Source of the DNA: Ilyonectria destructans
Taxonomy: Eukaryota; Ascomycota; Sordariomycetes; Hypocreales; Nectriaceae
DNA: 64,000 nt
Assembly: GCA_020740775.1 (NCBI GenBank)
Contig: JAHEWK010000018.1
Location: 992,001 to 1,056,000, forward strand
Direction: 5' to 3'
The position numbers and the translations under genes were made by a program. Below are positions 31,153 to 41,700 of the stretch, piece after piece; the first letter of the stretch is position 1, and every line of letters starts with the position of its first letter. A model generated the notes under the pieces. The model ran no database searches. It was given only the letters and a program-made list of their open reading frames with translations, and was not told the DNA's origin.

Positions 31153-33321
31153 CTATAAAATGATGAATTCACGACTTGTACCTGTACAGACATTAAGGCA
31201 GCACTTTAAACAAGCGTCAATACTCACAACCAGACCAGTAGAGGCGACTCGTTTACCACCTAGAGAATGGAATCGTACGCCATTGGCACCGCCAATAGCG
31301 ACCACACGTATCCCGCCACTTTGACCTACTCGGGGAGATAGTGGTGAATCGTTGAAACAGAGTGGATCTGCGTGCTGTAATTCGGTGTCTCGATTATGGG
31401 GACATCTTTCAACAATAAGACAGCTTCCTAGGTTCTGAATGATGTTGAAGGGATTGTGTACAATCTCCACGGAAGGCCCGCTGAGACATAAACCTAGCTC
31501 AAGAGCGCTGTCTGTTGCGCCAACTCTCCAACTTATAGTGTAATCGGGGGTCAAGTTGAGAGGCCCGCATACCGATGGGATGGTGGTGTAATCTATTGAC
31601 GGCGGGAGCTTTTGCGCCTCCGCACTAGTTTTGACAATTTCGTACTTTTCGCCGTCGAACTCCAAGGCACCGCGCACCCAAGATAGCGCGAGATACCCCT
31701 TCCGTGTGATGCGGCAGGTGTCAAAGATGGTTGGGTAGACAGCCTGCCCCTTGAAGCATGACATTACCCAGCACGATTCGGCGACCTTGACGCTCACCCC
31801 GCTGTGCCCCAATAACTGTAAAGCCCAGTCGACAAGAGATTCAATATGGCAATCCGGAATGTGCTCACGGTAGATGGGAGCCATTTGTGTAAAAATAGAT
31901 CGGACAGCGTTGTTGAAATCGCCTTGGCCTGGAAGAACGGCCCGTGGTCTGTCATTGTCGATGCGAACGAGCAGATCCTCAGAGCAGTGGAACAGGGACA
32001 AGGCAAGAACGTCGCCAAGGAAAAGAGAAATATTGTCGATAAATCTCTCTTCTCGGCATTCGCCCTTCATCCCATCGTAGGCACACTTATCGCAGCCACA
32101 CGCATTCTTGAGCGAGGTGAGGTATAACCGAAATGAAGGCAGCTTATCGACGGAACAACCTTGAGCAAGCTTCTTGAGCTCCATAGTTGTTTCCACATTC
32201 AGCATACGAGACAAGATCTTCACGACTGAGTGGTCACCACAAAAAGGGGTTGTACGAAACTCGGCTTTTGCTTCGAGCGCTCCTGCCCAGGATCTGTGGA
32301 ATGGCATCGAACCGGAAAAGAATCTGAACCGATCTACATATGATTTTGCTGCGTAGGGAAGGAAAACTTGGAGAGCATGGATGTCTTCTCCACGATTGAG
32401 ACTGTACTCCTGAAGCATCCACTGACCGTATTTCTCGATTGTTACCATGCCGGTCCATGGTTTGGTGCTGGCCTGGGCAATAAGTTCCTCCGGGTTTCCG
32501 ATGCTATGATGGATCGTGATAACGAACTCATCATCTTTGGTAGGTAAAGTGTTGAGAACAATGATTACGCTAGAGCCTGGTTGATCGAGTACGGGTGTGC
32601 CATCTTCTAAGAAAACCGACGGGAGGGTCCCGAGGCACCACTTAGTGAACGCGACAACCCATGGCGCGCTGGATGTGACCTTGATAGTAATTTTCGCAAC
32701 GCTGGATCTTCCAATTCGATGGAGTTGGCGAAAAGCATCCACGAGTTTCTCGATTGCTTCAGCAGAAGGGTACAGTTTAGCGCGTTCGAGGGTATACCTG
32801 CGGTCGGCGTCGATGTCCCGGGTTTGACACAGCATCCACGTGTGCCAACCAACGATAGAGTCGGCAAAGTTGGAACGGGTTAATCTTCCGTCTAAGCTCG
32901 ATAGCAAGTCCCTCAGTTGTCTGACCGTCGGAAGCAGGGTCTTATCAGTAGCTGTATTTTTCAGCATCCGTGAGACGGCCGTTGCAGCGTCGAATGGGCC
33001 AACAGTCGCGAGCGCTGCTGCAAGACTAAGGAATTGGACACCAGCTAACGAAATGCCTAGGTGACTTGCGGAATCATTTCGAGAATACCCTACGGTGCTC
33101 TGGATGAATTTGATGACGGCTGGCTGGGGGGTCGGGAGAACCAATGTTTCGATTTTGAGACATGTCTCCTGGCACATGGCAATTGTGTTGCCAAACCTTT
33201 CGCAGGCAATCAAAGCTATCGGCTGCACATTGTCCGTTGTTGCGGCTTGTATTAGCCCTCGAGAAAACGAGAGACCCCCGTCTGCGGTGGTCTCTAGGCC
33301 CCACTGCAGCGCAACGGCCAT
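31153..33321 (-). CDS. Conserved-looking protein of unknown function, 722 aa
   Basis: Single uninterrupted frame from an ATG in good context (GTCGCCATGGCC). I do not recognise a domain. The N-terminus (ALQWGLETTADGGLSFSRGL) leads into a long, probably helical region (PTVRQLRDLLSSLDGRLTRS), a mixed middle part with a short Cys-rich stretch (NACGCDKCAYDGMKGEC, possible zinc site, about residues 412-428), and a C-terminal beta-rich part. There is no signal peptide or membrane segment. It has normal protein composition over its full length, so it is likely real. It is the first in a series of large genes (31-51 kb) that include STAND-type and protease domains; it may belong to the same functional set, which is only a positional argument. 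Confidence 0.7.
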   Translation of the reverse strand: MAVALQWGLETTADGGLSFSRGLIQAATTDNVQPIALIACERFGNTIAMCQETCLKIETLVLPTPQPAVIKFIQSTVGYSRNDSASHLGISLAGVQFLSLAAALATVGPFDAATAVSRMLKNTATDKTLLPTVRQLRDLLSSLDGRLTRSNFADSIVGWHTWMLCQTRDIDADRRYTLERAKLYPSAEAIEKLVDAFRQLHRIGRSSVAKITIKVTSSAPWVVAFTKWCLGTLPSVFLEDGTPVLDQPGSSVIIVLNTLPTKDDEFVITIHHSIGNPEELIAQASTKPWTGMVTIEKYGQWMLQEYSLNRGEDIHALQVFLPYAAKSYVDRFRFFSGSMPFHRSWAGALEAKAEFRTTPFCGDHSVVKILSRMLNVETTMELKKLAQGCSVDKLPSFRLYLTSLKNACGCDKCAYDGMKGECREERFIDNISLFLGDVLALSLFHCSEDLLVRIDNDRPRAVLPGQGDFNNAVRSIFTQMAPIYREHIPDCHIESLVDWALQLLGHSGVSVKVAESCWVMSCFKGQAVYPTIFDTCRITRKGYLALSWVRGALEFDGEKYEIVKTSAEAQKLPPSIDYTTIPSVCGPLNLTPDYTISWRVGATDSALELGLCLSGPSVEIVHNPFNIIQNLGSCLIVERCPHNRDTELQHADPLCFNDSPLSPRVGQSGGIRVVAIGGANGVRFHSLGGKRVASTGLVVSIDACLKCCLNVCTGTSREFIIL

Positions 33322-34573
33322 GGCGACTGATGACGAGCACTAAATACTAGGCTTGAGGTAAGTTGGGAACGAGAATTGATCGTAGAGAGGCTGATTGATA
33401 AGAACGATAAACATGAGGGTAAGTGGAAACCTTGGTCTGTGAGAAGTTTGCGGCTGAGGATTGTTGGCGTCATTTAGGTGCTCACCATGCTCCGTCAAGT
33501 AATACGATTGACACGAACGCAGGAGCAAAACGCGTCTTTTCTTTGAACTGCTATGTCTTGTTGCACAGCGTGAGGCTTCCCCGCTCAGCTGAGAGGTCAG
33601 CAGGTGGGCGAAGTCGACATACATGACGCCGCCTCACATCGACTACATTCGTGGAGCGACTGGATTGGACAAAGGGCCTGCTACCTTGAAACACTTTTCT
33701 CATTCAAGTCGAAGATGTGGATACCAGCTGCTGAGCGAGCCAATAGTCAAGTTTATATGATTCAGCTGTCCAATCTGTCGACCTTGGCCACGGGCAAAGG
33801 CTTGGGCTATGCCTAGCCCAAATTCTTACCGCATATGCAAATTAGCTTGTAACCAAGGGTGAGAATGGGATCAAACGCAGCGGATTGGCTTAATTTTCGC
33901 AGCTTGTGACTGAACTCTACGGCGCCACAATAGGACACATCTCACTCGTGTCCAAAGAATGTACGGGGTAATTGGATCTGTCAGATTGCGGTATATAGAC
34001 TTAGATACGCAAGCAGGTAACTTACCAATTATAGTGATGCGCTACGTTTTTGGCCTGACGGTGTAAATCTAACAGGATCCCAAGGACCAAGTCGAGCTGA
34101 GCTGGCGGTTCAACCAACAGGGCATTTGTCTGGTGCGCATAGCGTTAGCGGCCGCTAGATACAGAGTTAATAGCGCACGGCAACATTCTCAAATTAACTT
34201 GCATTTTACTATTTGATTCCGCATTATTGAATAAACTGGTCTGCGAAGCTGGCTCCAAATCCCACAAATTGTCGGACACACTGGAGAGAGATGGGCCTCG
34301 ATATGCAGCCTTGGAGTCGTCGTCCAGCCCATTGGCTTGTTGCACTGTGAACAACTTGCCGACTGTCTCAGTCTCTATGACACTTGTCTCAATCGCCATC
34401 GCTTTGCGGAGTGTGCGAGAAAATATGGTGGGAAGTGTTGAAGCGTGAAATAAAGATTAGTTTTCGATATCGAGCCGGAATTGTCGTCAACAATTACCGC
34501 TTACAGCAACCTGGTCACGCTCTCTCAGTTCGTCGTCAATTCTGACATTACAGCCATTCATTTATTTGCTACT
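33322..34573. other. Intergenic region
   Basis: About 1.25 kb, A+T-richer than its neighbours. No supported gene. Confidence 0.55.
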
Positions 34574-37150
34574 TCACAATTTCCCCAGCGCTATAATTTC
34601 ATCTATTAACTTCAGTTTTATCCTCGAACACCATTCCAACTCTGGCATCTCCTGGTGGCAATTCCGGCATGCGATCACCCCCGGGGCCAACAAAGCTTCC
34701 TCGCCCGGGGCCACAGGCCCCAGCTTAGCCCGCTTGCATCTAGAGCATGGTGAACATGTTACATGCTGGTAGAGGGTGCGGGCACTAGAATGACTGATGA
34801 AGCCTGCCTCGTCCATAGGGCGGCGGCAGACACAGCATGAGGTATCGCTTAGTCCCCGAGAATACCTTTCCAAAGCCCAGTTTTCCTCACACTCGGAATC
34901 CAAGTTCTTGAGGAAACTTAGGCATTGCGTTAACCCCGCAGGCGTGGTCGAACAATCGAGACTTGCACGCATCTTAAGCCCAGTAGCGATGATCTCTTCA
35001 GCGTAGCTGACGAGCGTCTTGATGGATTCCATGGTCCCGTCGAAAGTCTCGTCGGAAGCGGTGGGCCATGGAATAATCATGTGACAGAGCGTTCCCGTAA
35101 ATCCAATGGATAGACTTTTGAGTTCTTCGAAGTCAGAGCTTTCGCTTGTTGAAGTGATGACCCCCGCTGGCTGCTGAGTTGAGTCTTGTGTTCCCACGAG
35201 GTCGATTGCATCGAACACAATGCACACGAGGCGTATGAAAAGCCTGATGTTATTGCTGACACCACCTATGTCGTTCTCGATACAACTTGTGATTAGGTCT
35301 TTCTTCACCTCATGGAGTCTCTTGTGGTAAGTTATGAGCACTGACCAAACTTGATGAATACTCGCTTCCGTAGTCTCGATAGCGTTCCTTACTTCCTCGA
35401 GTGTTGTTGTTTGTAGGTCTGTGCTGTCTTTTGCTTTCAAAGAGGTGGTTGACAACAATCTGATCGAAGGGGGGATTAAGTCCCTCATATCCAAGAACCA
35501 CTCCGTCTCCAAATCGATATCATAACACTTGGGATGCCACTGTTGCGTGCGAAATGGCAGAATATTCTCCACAAACCTCCCGAGTATGGGCATTTCGCAG
35601 CCGGCGCACCGAGAAGCATACATTGCAATGAAATGCAAAGTGCAGACTGCTCTTTCCTCGATCTCATAGTATTTATCGCTCTCCCCACTAAACATGACTT
35701 CACAGTTTGGCTCTGAACAGCCAAAATGGTCACGATGATACTTTTTCCCCCGTGAAATGATGTACCTGCCATGTAGCCCTTGGTCGCAGCGAGTGCAGAG
35801 CAGGTCCAGTCGCCGGAAGTAATCGCGCTCGCAGAGAAAAGTCACTGGTTCGTTGTCAACCGGGAAAAAATCGGATTCCAGTTGCTGGCCGCAGTCCTAA
35901 GAACACTTGTCAATTTTGGAGGGGCTTGTTGAGGGTTTGAATGTCTCACTTTGCAAAAACAGCAGTGTGGGTGGAATCTCCGCCCATCTGGGAGCTTCAG
36001 GCGCATGCCCATTATCCGCTCATGACATCTGAAGCAAACCTTCTTAGAGAACGGGCTTGAAATTGGTTGGGGTGGCGGCGATGGTAAGCATTCCGGACTC
36101 TCTAGGCTTCTCTTTTCTGGTTCTACATCAAGAATTTCTGGAATTGGTGAGTCGCGGCCTAACCCTGGCGATTCTGGGTTGGCAAATTCCTCGGTCTGCT
36201 GTTGAGATGGTGGTGATTGAATTGCCAAGCCTGCGAGTTCTTGGAGTGTCTGACTCGTCAGTGAATCTTGAACTATGGTTTGTGTGAGGCTTCTGTTATC
36301 GGAAAAGTCGATGAGATCTCCAAGATCCTCCGTAGGCTTGTCGTTCACGTTAGCCCTTGCCTGCGAAAAGGCGCGACGATATGCACGGCTGTTAAGTACG
36401 ATATCATCAAAGTCGAAGTCAAGCTCAGACGGCGCGACCACTGAATTAGTTTCACCATCAGAGGTCGATTGATTCCACTCCTGTACTCCATATATTGAAC
36501 TTGGCACACGAACGCCCGGATTTCTCTCACGTAGGGACCTAGTGGTATGAACCGAAGCTGTAATGGTTGTTTCGTTCTTGGAGAGCATATGCTTGATTTC
36601 TTCCAAAGTATCCCTATGCAATATGAGCATTCTATCTGGTATCTGGCAGGGTTAGCATACACTTGAAGCAGCTGGATGAGCAGGGTTATGGCCGTTTGTT
36701 GCCCGCGAATTGCAATGAGTAGTTCGTGTAATTTTTCCTCATTCCACACACTGCGTACCCGAGCCTTCCATCGGATCTGATTGGCATCGGTGGTGCCAGC
36801 AGTAATAGCTTGGAGCTCAGTATCGAGGCAGCTGTAGAGCACCATGCAACCTGTCAGGGTAGTATCGAGTACGCTACCGAGGCCAGATTGAGACTTCCAT
36901 GTGGTTGAGAGATCTAGGCGTTGAAGCAGCAAACTTTGTATCTTCGCAAGCGATGCACTAATGACAGTTGACTCGCTACATATTGAGACCACCACGATTG
37001 GAGCATTCTTGTACTTCTGCTGTAGATCATAGAGATATTTGGTCGTCTTCAAACAGGTGACTGTAGCGCTTTTCTGTATGACGTTAGCGAGCGGGGTTAG
37101 TGGAATCTCGTACGGGCGCAGGAACTCACAATTGCGCTGGCGATATCCAT
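34574..37150 (-). CDS. STAND-type N-terminal domain fused to LIM zinc-finger domains
   Basis: Four exons, 37150-37130, 37073-36661, 36613-35950 and 35896-34574, joined in frame to 806 residues. The start exon is only seven codons (MDIASAI); the 47-bp second intron (GTATGC...GCATAG) joins LLIQLLQ to VDTLEEIKHML as expected for the domain. Residues ~1-190 resemble the Helo-like/PigL_N domain found at the N-terminus of fungal STAND proteins (ALYDL-type start, NAPIVVVSICSESTVISASL, WNEEKLHELLIAIRGQQTAI). A disordered linker follows. LIM-type zinc motifs begin at ~337 (CFRCHERIMG...HPHCCFCKDC...CERDYF), ~399 (CTRC...HFGCSEPNC) and ~463 (CAGCEMPILG), with another Cys-rich module at ~719 (CCVCRRPMDEAG...CSPCSRC). 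LIM modules bind other proteins. The combination suggests signalling at membranes or scaffolds; the function is unknown. Confidence 0.82.
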
Positions 37151-38315
37151 AGTGATAGTCGCAGCGCCGTCAACGCAGCCTCGGAGATAGGAGAGAGGAT
37201 TCAAGCTGCCGAGGGCGCTGGGGAACCTCCGGCGATGGGGTTGAAAGGAGGAAGTTGATACCAGCAGACTAAAGGGCTGCGGAATGTGAATTTGGCAGTT
37301 CTAGAAACTGCCTTACTGACTAAGCTCGTGGCTGATGCCTGAGCTAACACATCTGGAGCGCGCGGCAGTCAAGCCATACTATTGGTTATGCTGGACCTTT
37401 ATGTGACGAGAGCGAACCAGCAGTAGAATGAATGCGCGGACTTCTCGAGGGAAAGAAAGCCATCAAAGGAACCAACACCAATAGATGTGGGACTGTTTTT
37501 TCAAAACTCTATGAGCGTCCATGGTTCTCCATAGCTTGGATCCTGCAGGAACTAGTCATCCCGAAAATATAATTCATCCCATGCGACGATAAGGGAAACA
37601 GAGCTATTCGCACAATATTGCCAGAAAGTCAATAAGCATCATCATTTAGGGAGAAATACAAGCTCTTAGGAAGAATAGGAAGCTGAGTGATGGTCGATGA
37701 ATAAGGAACTCCGTGTAGGAAACAAAGTCCTGGGGGCATTATTTCGTGGAAGGCCTTTGACAACTTCCCGGGTTTGACCGCCGAGTGCACGGTAGCAATG
37801 TGCGTGTTTCTTCATGTAATTCCAGACGGCTTGATTATACTGTAGAACTAGAATGGCCCGATTTTAGTTCTCATTGAGATTGCCTAGATTCCAGTTATCC
37901 CTAGGGTGGAGCATAATCGCAACCGATTTTAAGGAGGAAATGGTCTTTGGAAACATATTATATGGTATATTCTCACATTGAATTTTCGCTCCTCATCTAA
38001 TCCTACTTGATTACGCACTGCTTTACTCATACTCGAACATCTACTGAGAGTGGGAACATTACTATTGATTTTCTCTCTAGCTAAGGCTCGTGCTTAAAAG
38101 ACGCTGGTAATACCAGACCACCCTAATCCTTTAATTGACCGGAGAGGAGAGCGCCGTAGTCTCCTATTACGACTTCGCAAATGTTTATAAAAAAAAAGCC
38201 GTTCGATCGTCTACGCATACTTATTTCTCTTGTAAGTGCAATCCAGCAATAATACATTTGAGTTGCCTTATAGATATTCAACAGAGTCCGGATAAGTAAA
38301 GGAGATCGACGTCAG
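37151..38315. other. AT-rich intergenic region
   Basis: About 1.2 kb with low coding potential, clearly more A+T-rich than the genes. It probably contains the promoter of the LIM gene and decayed transposon flank next to the remnants at 38.3-38.8 kb. Confidence 0.55.
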
Positions 38316-38545
38316 TCAATTATCTAAATCTAGTCGAACTCGACACCAGAAACCCTCTTCATGCAACTGGTCAACCAGCACTTGGATGCTACTCTGCCCC
38401 TCACGCAGATCTCTCCTTGTTGCTGCAATCCGATTATAGATGTCTTGCTGAATCGCGGGGGTATCCGAATTGTTATGGAGGTAGGTCCTGATATCTCGAG
38501 GAGCAGCGCTAGTAGTCGTCAGGGTTGAAATAATTGCCGCATCTC
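38316..38545 (-). mobile_element. MULE-type transposase fragment
   Basis: A 75-codon frame ending in TGA at 38316 reads RDAAIISTLTTTSAAPRDI, LHNNSDTPAIQQDIYNRIAA and TRRDLREGQSSIQVLVDQLH. This resembles the N-terminal region of fungal Mutator-like (MULE) transposases, which have a similar -QQDIYNR- ...FW-R- segment before the catalytic core. The core is absent. Recognition is from memory, so the family is tentative. Confidence 0.5.
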
Positions 38546-38795
38546 TCTCGTTAAGTAGATGCGCCCAAGGAGGACGCCCTCTACAGTATATGCTGGAAGG
38601 ATCTGGTACCTCGTATCACGGTTGAGTTCGTTTACCTTCACTGGAGTTGTCCCTCGCGGTGACTGCCCCATATGTCACTGTCCAGCCTTCTTATCACAGC
38701 CAGGCTCATCAACAAAGACAAGTTGTTTGGCCTCATATTGTGAAACCTTGCGTTGATAAGAATTTCGCAGCTCGTCATCTAATTGCTCTGTGGTT
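38546..38795 (-). mobile_element. Tc1/mariner transposase fragment
   Basis: One frame reads DDELRNSYQRKVSQYEAKQL VFVDEPGCD (catalytic Asp context of Tc1/mariner), then meets an in-frame TGA after KKAGQ, then continues SPRGTTPVKVNELNRDTRYQ and LPAYTVEGVLLGRIY, the usual order in this family. Both ends of the transposase gene are missing and the MULE-like fragment follows directly, so this is a decayed remnant, possibly a nested insertion. Confidence 0.75.
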
Positions 38796-41700
38796 CTTAG
38801 AAGGTCTTCCAAAGGAGAACGCGCTCCAACCACCGGCCTCGCGCTTATTCTCGGACGATGACTTCTTGCCGGATGTTGCCACATTGATGATGTTGGGTCC
38901 TCCTCCAACCCCTGGGCCCATCTGGAGCCGTCCCGGCGGACTGACACCGGGGCGGCGACCGATGGGAGACATTCCGGGAGGCATTTCCATGGGTCTGACA
39001 TCTGGGGCATTCCGTGTCGATCTGGCATCTTGGGTCCGATCGAGGGAAGTTTTTCCATGGGCCACATCGCCATGAAAATAGCCCAATCTGGCTGCACAAC
39101 CTTCTCCCAGACCGAGGGAAGGATAATCTCGGCGTCGGGTCCTATGAGGTCGTAGTGGCCTTCCTGGACGTGAGGTCCAAGAACGTCCACCTGCAGGAAT
39201 GCTGCCTTAATGAGACCCTCCATACCCTATTCAGATAAAAGCAGACGTTAGCCACAGTCTCACGAAGCTGCTAGAAACAAGCTGAAAGAAGGTCAGAGTT
39301 AGTCTTACGTACCTGCCAGGTCAAGCACAGATGGAACGGGAAGCTAAACTTTCGTCCCAAAGCATCCTTGAACCTGATCGGAGCCTGTTCGGCTGCATGA
39401 GCGATCTTGGATTTCGTTTCCTCCTCAATCCTCTTATTGATATCAGCTGCTTGCGCCTTCGCCTTCGCCTCATCGGCCTCAAACCTCAGCCGCGCTTTCT
39501 CTTCCACCTTCTTCATGATTTCGCCATACATCCGTGCGCGTTCCTCTTCAACCTTGCGCTTGAGTTCGATCCTCATTAGTGCAGCATGCCCGGCCTTAAT
39601 CCTAGCCATTTTGATTGCTTTCCTGGCTTCTTCCTGATCATGTAACATAGCCTCCAATCTCCTGGCCTCCAATCTCTCCTTCACATCCCCTTCGGCATCC
39701 TCCCGAATTTGGGCCTCTACTTGCTTCTGTATTTCTATAGCCTTGGGGTCTTCCTTCAGGGGGACGATGTCCTTGCCGCCAAGGCGCTTAGTTGAGGGCG
39801 GTCGAGGGGAAGCCAGCTGGTACTGCTGCATGTTGGGTGGTAGGCCGTACGCAGGTGCGCCGCCATAGTTCCTACTGTAATGATACGACATCATCTCATG
39901 CATGCCTCTGCCCTCACCTCCAAAGTAGCCTGGATCGTTCTGGCCATACTGTCTATATTGCCTAGATTGGAGTGGAAATTCGGCGGCAGCAGCCTCCTCA
40001 GCTTCCTCAGCAGCGAGTTCCTCAGGCTCTGCAGCGGCCTGGGCTTCAGCAACTTGTACACTAGCTTCTTGAGGTCGGAGCAGCGGGGCTGGCGACCTAG
40101 AAGAAGGCTCTAAAATGTTATCAAATAACTCTAGGTACGTGCTGGGTTGGAGGCTTGGCAGAGCCACGGCGCTCTGGAGAACACTTCCATGGCCGCCAAA
40201 CTCGCGGCCGAGAAGCGTCCCAAAGATGGGATGCGTCATAAACCGCTCGTCTGAAGCACGCTCGACCTCCTCGATGGGGGCTGAGAATCTCTGTGATATG
40301 ATCAGCTCAGGTCTGGGAATAACATTTCTGAGGTTCGGATGCTTGGTTGGAGTGGCCAATTTCCCTGAGGTGATATCGTTAACGTTGTAGTAGCTGACAA
40401 GATGATGAGGAACGCCCTGGAATGAGACGCCGATGGTCTTCTTAATAAGGCCATCGTTCTTGAACGGATATGAGTCGATTAGAGAGCCGATCAAGGCCCT
40501 CTCCGTGTCCTTTCCAGCTGTGTTTGGGCCCACGGCGGAGGGGGAACCAATTCCCGAGCAAGAGTTGCTTGTTCTCTTGGTGACGCCCTGCCGAGGCGGC
40601 TTGCTCCAGTCGATCGCGAGCTTCTTCTTGCCGGGGGCAAACGGCTTCTCAAGCTCCCGGTAGATGAGGAAGTTGCCCAAGATTCGACTTGGGCTCCATG
40701 AGACGCCATCGGTCCAGCGTTTGATCCCTGAGGCATGCTCACTGTATATGAAGACACTACCGCTCCTAATAAGGTCTTGTCGCTCACTGTCTTGAGGCTG
40801 GCGGGGGACATGATTAAGCTGCCCTGACAGACAGGCCTCGAAGAGGACGAGGGCATCAATCGTCGAGCCAATGTGACCTTCGAAAGTGGGATTTATAGTG
40901 TTCGATGGGCCATCCGCCGTCATAAAGCCGCTTCGAGGGCCCGATATTAGATCGTTCATGCCACCCATCGTCGCCGACGCCTTCTGGCCAGGTGTTGGAC
41001 CCGATCGCACGCCTAGGAGATTCTTGGAGAAGCTCAGCGGAATGCCTCTCTCGACACTGTTGTGGATCATGTGCCCATAGAGACCGTGAAGCGCCTTGGT
41101 CGCAAATGACACCTCCTTGAAGGTCGAGGCCGCCATTACTTTCTTTGTAGCAGTGGGGGAAGCCGTGGGGGAGAAGGGACTGGCGCGACTCGGGGCTAGC
41201 GACGCGAAAAGCGAAACTAAAGATGCGCTCGGTTGTGCGGTATCTGCCACTGCTGCAAGTTCCTGGTCATTAATTGTGTTGAAACGACAAGCGGTGGCGG
41301 TAGAATGCGGCATTGAAAAGCATTCTTGATCACCTGGGGCACCAGCGGCGGCATCGGAGGAACGGGATTGGAGGAAGCGAGGAGAGATCTGTTCGACTTC
41401 AAGCCCGGCGGAAGCTGTTCTATACGCCTCTTCGAGCCAGCCCAGAGACTCCAAGCCGCTTTCGTCCCGAACCGACATGGTGTAGAAATCTATGAGACAT
41501 GCCAATGTACTTATCGGCTCGGGGATCGAGACCGCTGATCCAGGAAATCGATGCTGAATCTGTTCAAGGATAGCAGCATAGGAGCTGATGTAAACTTCAC
41601 CAATGGGGTTCGAGCCAACAACATGGCCGTAAATGGTATTGGTTGTGGCATCAACCACAATCGAGCCAGAGTCGCCCCTTTTCAAACCTATGGATCCTAT

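Noticed and set aside
36641..36660. A 20-base intron in the LIM gene (second junction)
   Set aside because: It keeps frame but is far too short for a fungal intron. A 47-base GTATGC...ATAG intron at 36660-36614 is canonical and restores the expected domain sequence.
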